Source of the DNA: an uncultured Enterobacter sp.
GTDB lineage: Bacteria > Pseudomonadota > Gammaproteobacteria > Enterobacterales > Enterobacteriaceae
Direction: 5' to 3'
Length of the DNA stretch: 8,077 bases
Assembly (NCBI GenBank): GCA_946477805.1
Contig: CAMKZP010000150.1
Location: 1-8,077 of the forward strand
The notes under the pieces were generated by a model. That model saw only the letters and a list, made by a program, of their open reading frames with translations, was not told the origin of the DNA and did no database searches. This document shows, one piece after another, positions 5,970-8,077 of the stretch; positions within the stretch are counted from its first letter, which is position 1; every line of letters starts with the position of its first letter. Position numbers and translations under genes: made by a program.

Positions 5970-7091
5970 TTATTGCACTTCCTTGTATTTCCCTTTGTCG
6001 TCCCACTGATATACCACGTAGTCAGAGACTTTCAGGTCACCCTTGCTGTCCCAGGCCTTTTTGCCCATCACCGTATCCACGGCATTGGCCTTCAGCCATT
6101 CGCTGGCTTTTGCGGAATCAGCGCCGCCGGTCGACTTGAACGCCGCCGCAATCGCCTGCACGGAAGCGTAGGCGTAAAGGGTATAGCCTTCCGGCTCAAA
6201 CTTACCGGCGCGGAATTTCTCGATAACGGCTTTGCCCTCCGGGATCAGGCGCGGATCTTTGCCAAAGGTCATGTAAATGCCGTTGGTGTACTGCGGGCCG
6301 CCTGCAGCAGTGACCATCTCTTCATTGACGATGCAGTCAACGGAGAAGAATTTGGCCTGCACGCCCTGTTCACGCATCTGACGGACCAGCGGGCCGGCTT
6401 CGGGGTGACAGCCTCCGAAGAAGACGACGTCCGGCTTTTGCGCCCCGATTTTGGTCACCAGCGCGTTAAAGTCTTTCTCCCCGCGCGACAGCCCTTCGTA
6501 CATCACGTTCTGGACGCCGCGTTTTGCCAGCGCGGCTTTGGTGGCGTCCGCCAGCCCCTGCCCGTAGGTGTCTTTGTCGTGGATTATTACCACGCGTTTG
6601 GCTTTGAGCTTGTCGATAATAAAATCGCTGGCGACCTGGCCCTGCTGGTCATCGCGGCCGCACATGCGGAACATGTCGCTCATGCCGCGTTCGGTGATCA
6701 GCGGGTTGGTTGAGCCGGGGGTAATGGCCATGATCCCGGCATCGCTATAGACCTCCGATGCGGGCATGGTTGAAGAGGAGCAGAAATGGCCGACCACGGC
6801 GTTGACCTTATCCTGGTCGACTAAACGGTTGGCGACGGCGACGGCCTGTTTAGGCTCACACGCGTCGTCGCCCTGGACCAGCTTGATTTTCTCACCGTTG
6901 ATGCCGCCTGCGGCGTTGATGTCTTCTGCGGCCTGGGTTGCGCCGTGCCAGTATTGATCGCCATAGGTGGCATTCGGGCCCGTGAACGGCCCGGCAACGC
7001 CAATCACGATATCGGCCTGAGCGGAAAATGCCGTCAGCAGACAACCGGCTAACACAAGAGAAAGGGGACTTCTGATGAATTTCAGCGACAT
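5970..7091 (-). CDS. livK: LivK-type periplasmic branched-chain amino acid binding protein
   Basis: Periplasmic substrate-binding protein that delivers ligand to LivH/LivM. The start is the ATG at 7091, with TAAGGA eight bases upstream; it gives 373 residues (E. coli LivJ/LivK about 367-369) and a signal peptide ending AQA before Asp27. A longer frame to 7181 lacks a signal-peptide-like start. The two-lobed Leu/Ile/Val-binding fold is recognisable: VVGHFCSSST at 99-108, ITPGSTNP at 123-130, HDKDTYGQGLA at 171-181. Cys78 and Cys104 match the conserved LivJ disulfide; Ser105, Thr128 and Tyr176 match LivJ ligand contacts Ser79, Thr102 and Tyr150. Oddities: Cys228 replaces contact Tyr202, Asp252 stands at Glu226, and Cys144 and Cys253 are additional. 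A lipobox-like LAGC occurs at 14-17. Ligand preference may therefore differ from E. coli LivK. Confidence 0.93.
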   Translation of the reverse strand: MSLKFIRSPLSLVLAGCLLTAFSAQADIVIGVAGPFTGPNATYGDQYWHGATQAAEDINAAGGINGEKIKLVQGDDACEPKQAVAVANRLVDQDKVNAVVGHFCSSSTMPASEVYSDAGIMAITPGSTNPLITERGMSDMFRMCGRDDQQGQVASDFIIDKLKAKRVVIIHDKDTYGQGLADATKAALAKRGVQNVMYEGLSRGEKDFNALVTKIGAQKPDVVFFGGCHPEAGPLVRQMREQGVQAKFFSVDCIVNEEMVTAAGGPQYTNGIYMTFGKDPRLIPEGKAVIEKFRAGKFEPEGYTLYAYASVQAIAAAFKSTGGADSAKASEWLKANAVDTVMGKKAWDSKGDLKVSDYVVYQWDDKGKYKEVQ

Positions 7092-7099
7092 TATTATGT

Positions 7100-7105
7100 T
7101 CCTTA
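7100..7105 (-). promoter_or_regulatory. ribosome binding site deciding the livK start
   Basis: TAAGGA on the minus strand lies eight bases before the ATG at 7091-7089. It selects this start over the longer reading frame that begins at 7181. Confidence 0.75.
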
Positions 7106-7404
7106 GCAAAGAGGTTTTTGCACCAGGTGACGACCTGAACGCCTGATGGCATTGGCAATCCAAAAACAAGAGCGAGAACAAAATGCACTAAACGCACGTG
7201 AGCCAGACAACATCCTGCTTATGAGGGCGAGGTTCCCGGCACCGCAGGGCGCGCAGAAGAGTAAGCAAAATAGCTGCCAGAATGGTTAACCCGGGGAGCG
7301 GGTTGCGGCCTGTTTGAGTATAGAGTGCCGTTTTACGCCGCCTCGCGGGACGCAGCGAAATTACAGCGGAGATCACATCTTGTTAACACCAATGCCCATA
7401 AGTT

Positions 7405-7426
7405 GTGCAACGGTCACGATTTGCAC
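7405..7426. promoter_or_regulatory. inverted repeat, candidate operator for yecA or livK
   Basis: GTGCAA (7405-7410) and TTGCAC (7421-7426) form an exact inverted repeat with a ten-base spacer; the half-site centres are 16 bases apart, suiting a dimeric helix-turn-helix regulator. The right arm coincides with a possible yecA -35 element. It is not a CRP site, since the TGTGA/TCACA spacing is wrong. The regulator is unknown. Confidence 0.3.
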
Positions 7427-7503
7427 GTTTTCGCGGCAATAAAGGCCTAAACTTCAGGTAGGCACGGGCGGCGATATATGCCAGGATCTTTTCCTTTTTT
7501 ATC

Positions 7504-7508
7504 AGGAG
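7504..7508 (+). promoter_or_regulatory. ribosome binding site of yecA
   Basis: AGGAG lies eight bases before the ATG at 7517, a standard strong arrangement that fixes the yecA start. Confidence 0.8.
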
Positions 7509-7516
7509 TGTCAGCA

Positions 7517-8049
7517 ATGACTGAAGGCCCATTAAACGAAAGCGAAATGGAGTGGCTGGAAGAGACGTTGATGTCTTACGGTCATGACGATGCGTCCGTG
7601 ATTGACGTGTCCGAACTGGACGGCATGCTTACCGCAGTGCTTTCCGGGCCAAGGGTGGTTGAGCCCGATGCCTGGCTGGTGGCGATTTGGGGCGGCGAGA
7701 AGCACATTCCACGCTGGAAAAACGATCGTGAAATGAACCGTTTTATCGATCTCTGCTTTAAGCATATGAACGACATAGCTGAACGCCTGAGCGAATACCC
7801 GGATCAGTTTGAGCCGATGTTTGGCTTTAATGACGTCGACGGCCAAAGTTTCACCGTGGTGGAAGAGTGGTGCTATGGCTATATGCGCGGCGTGGCGCTG
7901 AAGGACTGGTCATCCCTTCCGGACTCGCTGAAGGCGGATCTGGACGTGATTGCCCTGCACGGCTCGGAAGAGAACAGCGGCAAGCTGGATGAACTGACCG
8001 AAGAGGAGTACACCGCCAGCATCGAGAGCATTCAGCCCGCGGCGCTGCG
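7517..8049 (+). CDS. yecA: YecA, UPF0149 family protein, C-terminus missing
   Basis: A cytoplasmic protein of the YgfB/YecA (UPF0149) family, biochemical role not established. It begins MTEGPLNESEMEWLEE and follows E. coli YecA closely: ELDGMLTAVLSGP at about 35-47, WLVAIWGGE near 55-63, PRWKNDREMNRFIDL near 66-80, and VEEWCYGYMRGVALKDWSSL at 116-135, the signature stretch of the family. About 178 codons are present before the adapter; E. coli YecA has about 221 residues, so the missing end should carry the SEC-C zinc-binding motif (CPCGSGKK type). The frame stays open through the adapter, so a predicted protein here would end in a false CLLYTSDAA. In K-12 yecA directly follows leuZ; here the 70-codon gene and the liv operon stand between them. 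Confidence 0.93.
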
Positions 8050-8077
8050 CTGTCTCTTATACACATCTGACGCTGCC
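8050..8077 (-). other. Illumina Nextera transposase adapter (artefact)
   Basis: The last 28 bases are the reverse complement of the same read-1 adapter found at the left end (CTGTCTCTTATACACATCT, then GACGCTGCC). The first base is shared with what may be the last genomic base of a codon. It produces the tell-tale false start MCIRDS when the minus strand is translated. Confidence 0.98.

Larger units (their letters stand above)
7092..7516. other. divergent livK/yecA control region
   Basis: This 425-base gap holds the start signals of both livK (minus) and yecA (plus). On the plus strand TTGCAC at 7421-7426 resembles a -35 box but has no well-spaced -10 box. On the minus strand TATACT at 7322-7317 resembles a -10 box with no -35 box. 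Inverted repeats lie at 7124-7137 (CAGGT-GACG-ACCTG, in the livK leader), 7288-7304 (AACCCG/CGGGTT) and 7405-7426. A Leu/Ile-rich frame at 7376-7188 on the minus strand lacks a good ribosome binding site and is not called a gene. Regulation by leucine through Lrp would be usual for liv genes, but I cannot identify an Lrp site by eye. Confidence 0.6.

Noticed and set aside
5964..6713. 249-codon plus-strand frame opposite livK
   Set aside because: It starts in the intercistronic hairpin region and lies opposite a clear binding protein; a shadow frame.
7098..7128. Sigma-54 type promoter upstream of livK
   Set aside because: TGGTGC and TTGCT are present on the minus strand but the GG-to-GC distance is 15 bases rather than 10.
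7092..7181. N-terminal extension of livK by 30 codons
   Set aside because: The extension would put a Cys/His-rich stretch before the signal peptide; the ATG at 7091 has a good ribosome binding site and gives family length.
7360..7378. CRP site (TGTGATC on the minus strand)
   Set aside because: Only one half-site fits; the partner half does not match TCACA.
7532..7846. 104-codon minus-strand frame inside yecA
   Set aside because: Antisense shadow of yecA, whose plus-strand frame is supported by family matches and a ribosome binding site.
7851..8066. 71-codon minus-strand frame beginning MCIRDS
   Set aside because: The start lies in adapter sequence and the rest is antisense to yecA.

Overview
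The window looks like an assembly contig from an enteric bacterium (Enterobacteriaceae; Enterobacter or a close relative is my best guess, not proven). The evidence is a 3' piece of the leucine tRNA gene leuZ followed by a tRNA-operon terminator, and yecA downstream, an arrangement related to E. coli K-12 glyW-cysT-leuZ-yecA. Both ends (1-47 and 8050-8077) are Illumina Nextera adapter, so about 8.0 kb is genuine and both terminal genes are cut by the contig ends.

Region 48-1684 is visibly AT-rich and looks foreign. It holds the first 389 codons of an AlgI/PatA-like membrane-bound O-acyltransferase (minus strand), then about 420 bases without a convincing gene, then a 51-bp 3' fragment of tRNA-Leu (1634-1684) starting in the anticodon loop. 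I read this as the far end (attR) of a genomic island or prophage integrated in leuZ. The intact tRNA and the integrase would lie left of the window.

Region 1685-2096 is chromosomal: the tRNA operon terminator (1726-1749), a 70-codon gene of unknown function (1836-2048) with a strong ribosome binding site, and a short hairpin between convergent genes.

Region 2097-7091 is a complete branched-chain amino acid type ABC importer on the minus strand, transcribed livK-livH-livM-livG-livF. The periplasmic binding protein LivK delivers substrate to the LivH/LivM channel, powered by the LivG/LivF ATPases. livH to livF are joined by overlapping stop/start codons, while livK is separated from livH by a perfect 12-bp hairpin that probably keeps livK expression above the rest. 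The system is diverged from E. coli liv: LivG has about 30 extra residues before its Q-loop, and LivK has cysteines at or beside ligand-contact positions. K-12 has no transporter between leuZ and yecA.

Region 7092-7516 is the livK/yecA divergent control region, with a GTGCAA-N10-TTGCAC inverted repeat. yecA (UPF0149 family) runs off the right end without its C-terminal metal-binding motif. I see no CRISPR array, complete insertion sequence, integrase or defence system. The most notable items are the island junction in leuZ, a possible folded RNA inside the island end, and the unusual LivK and LivG features.
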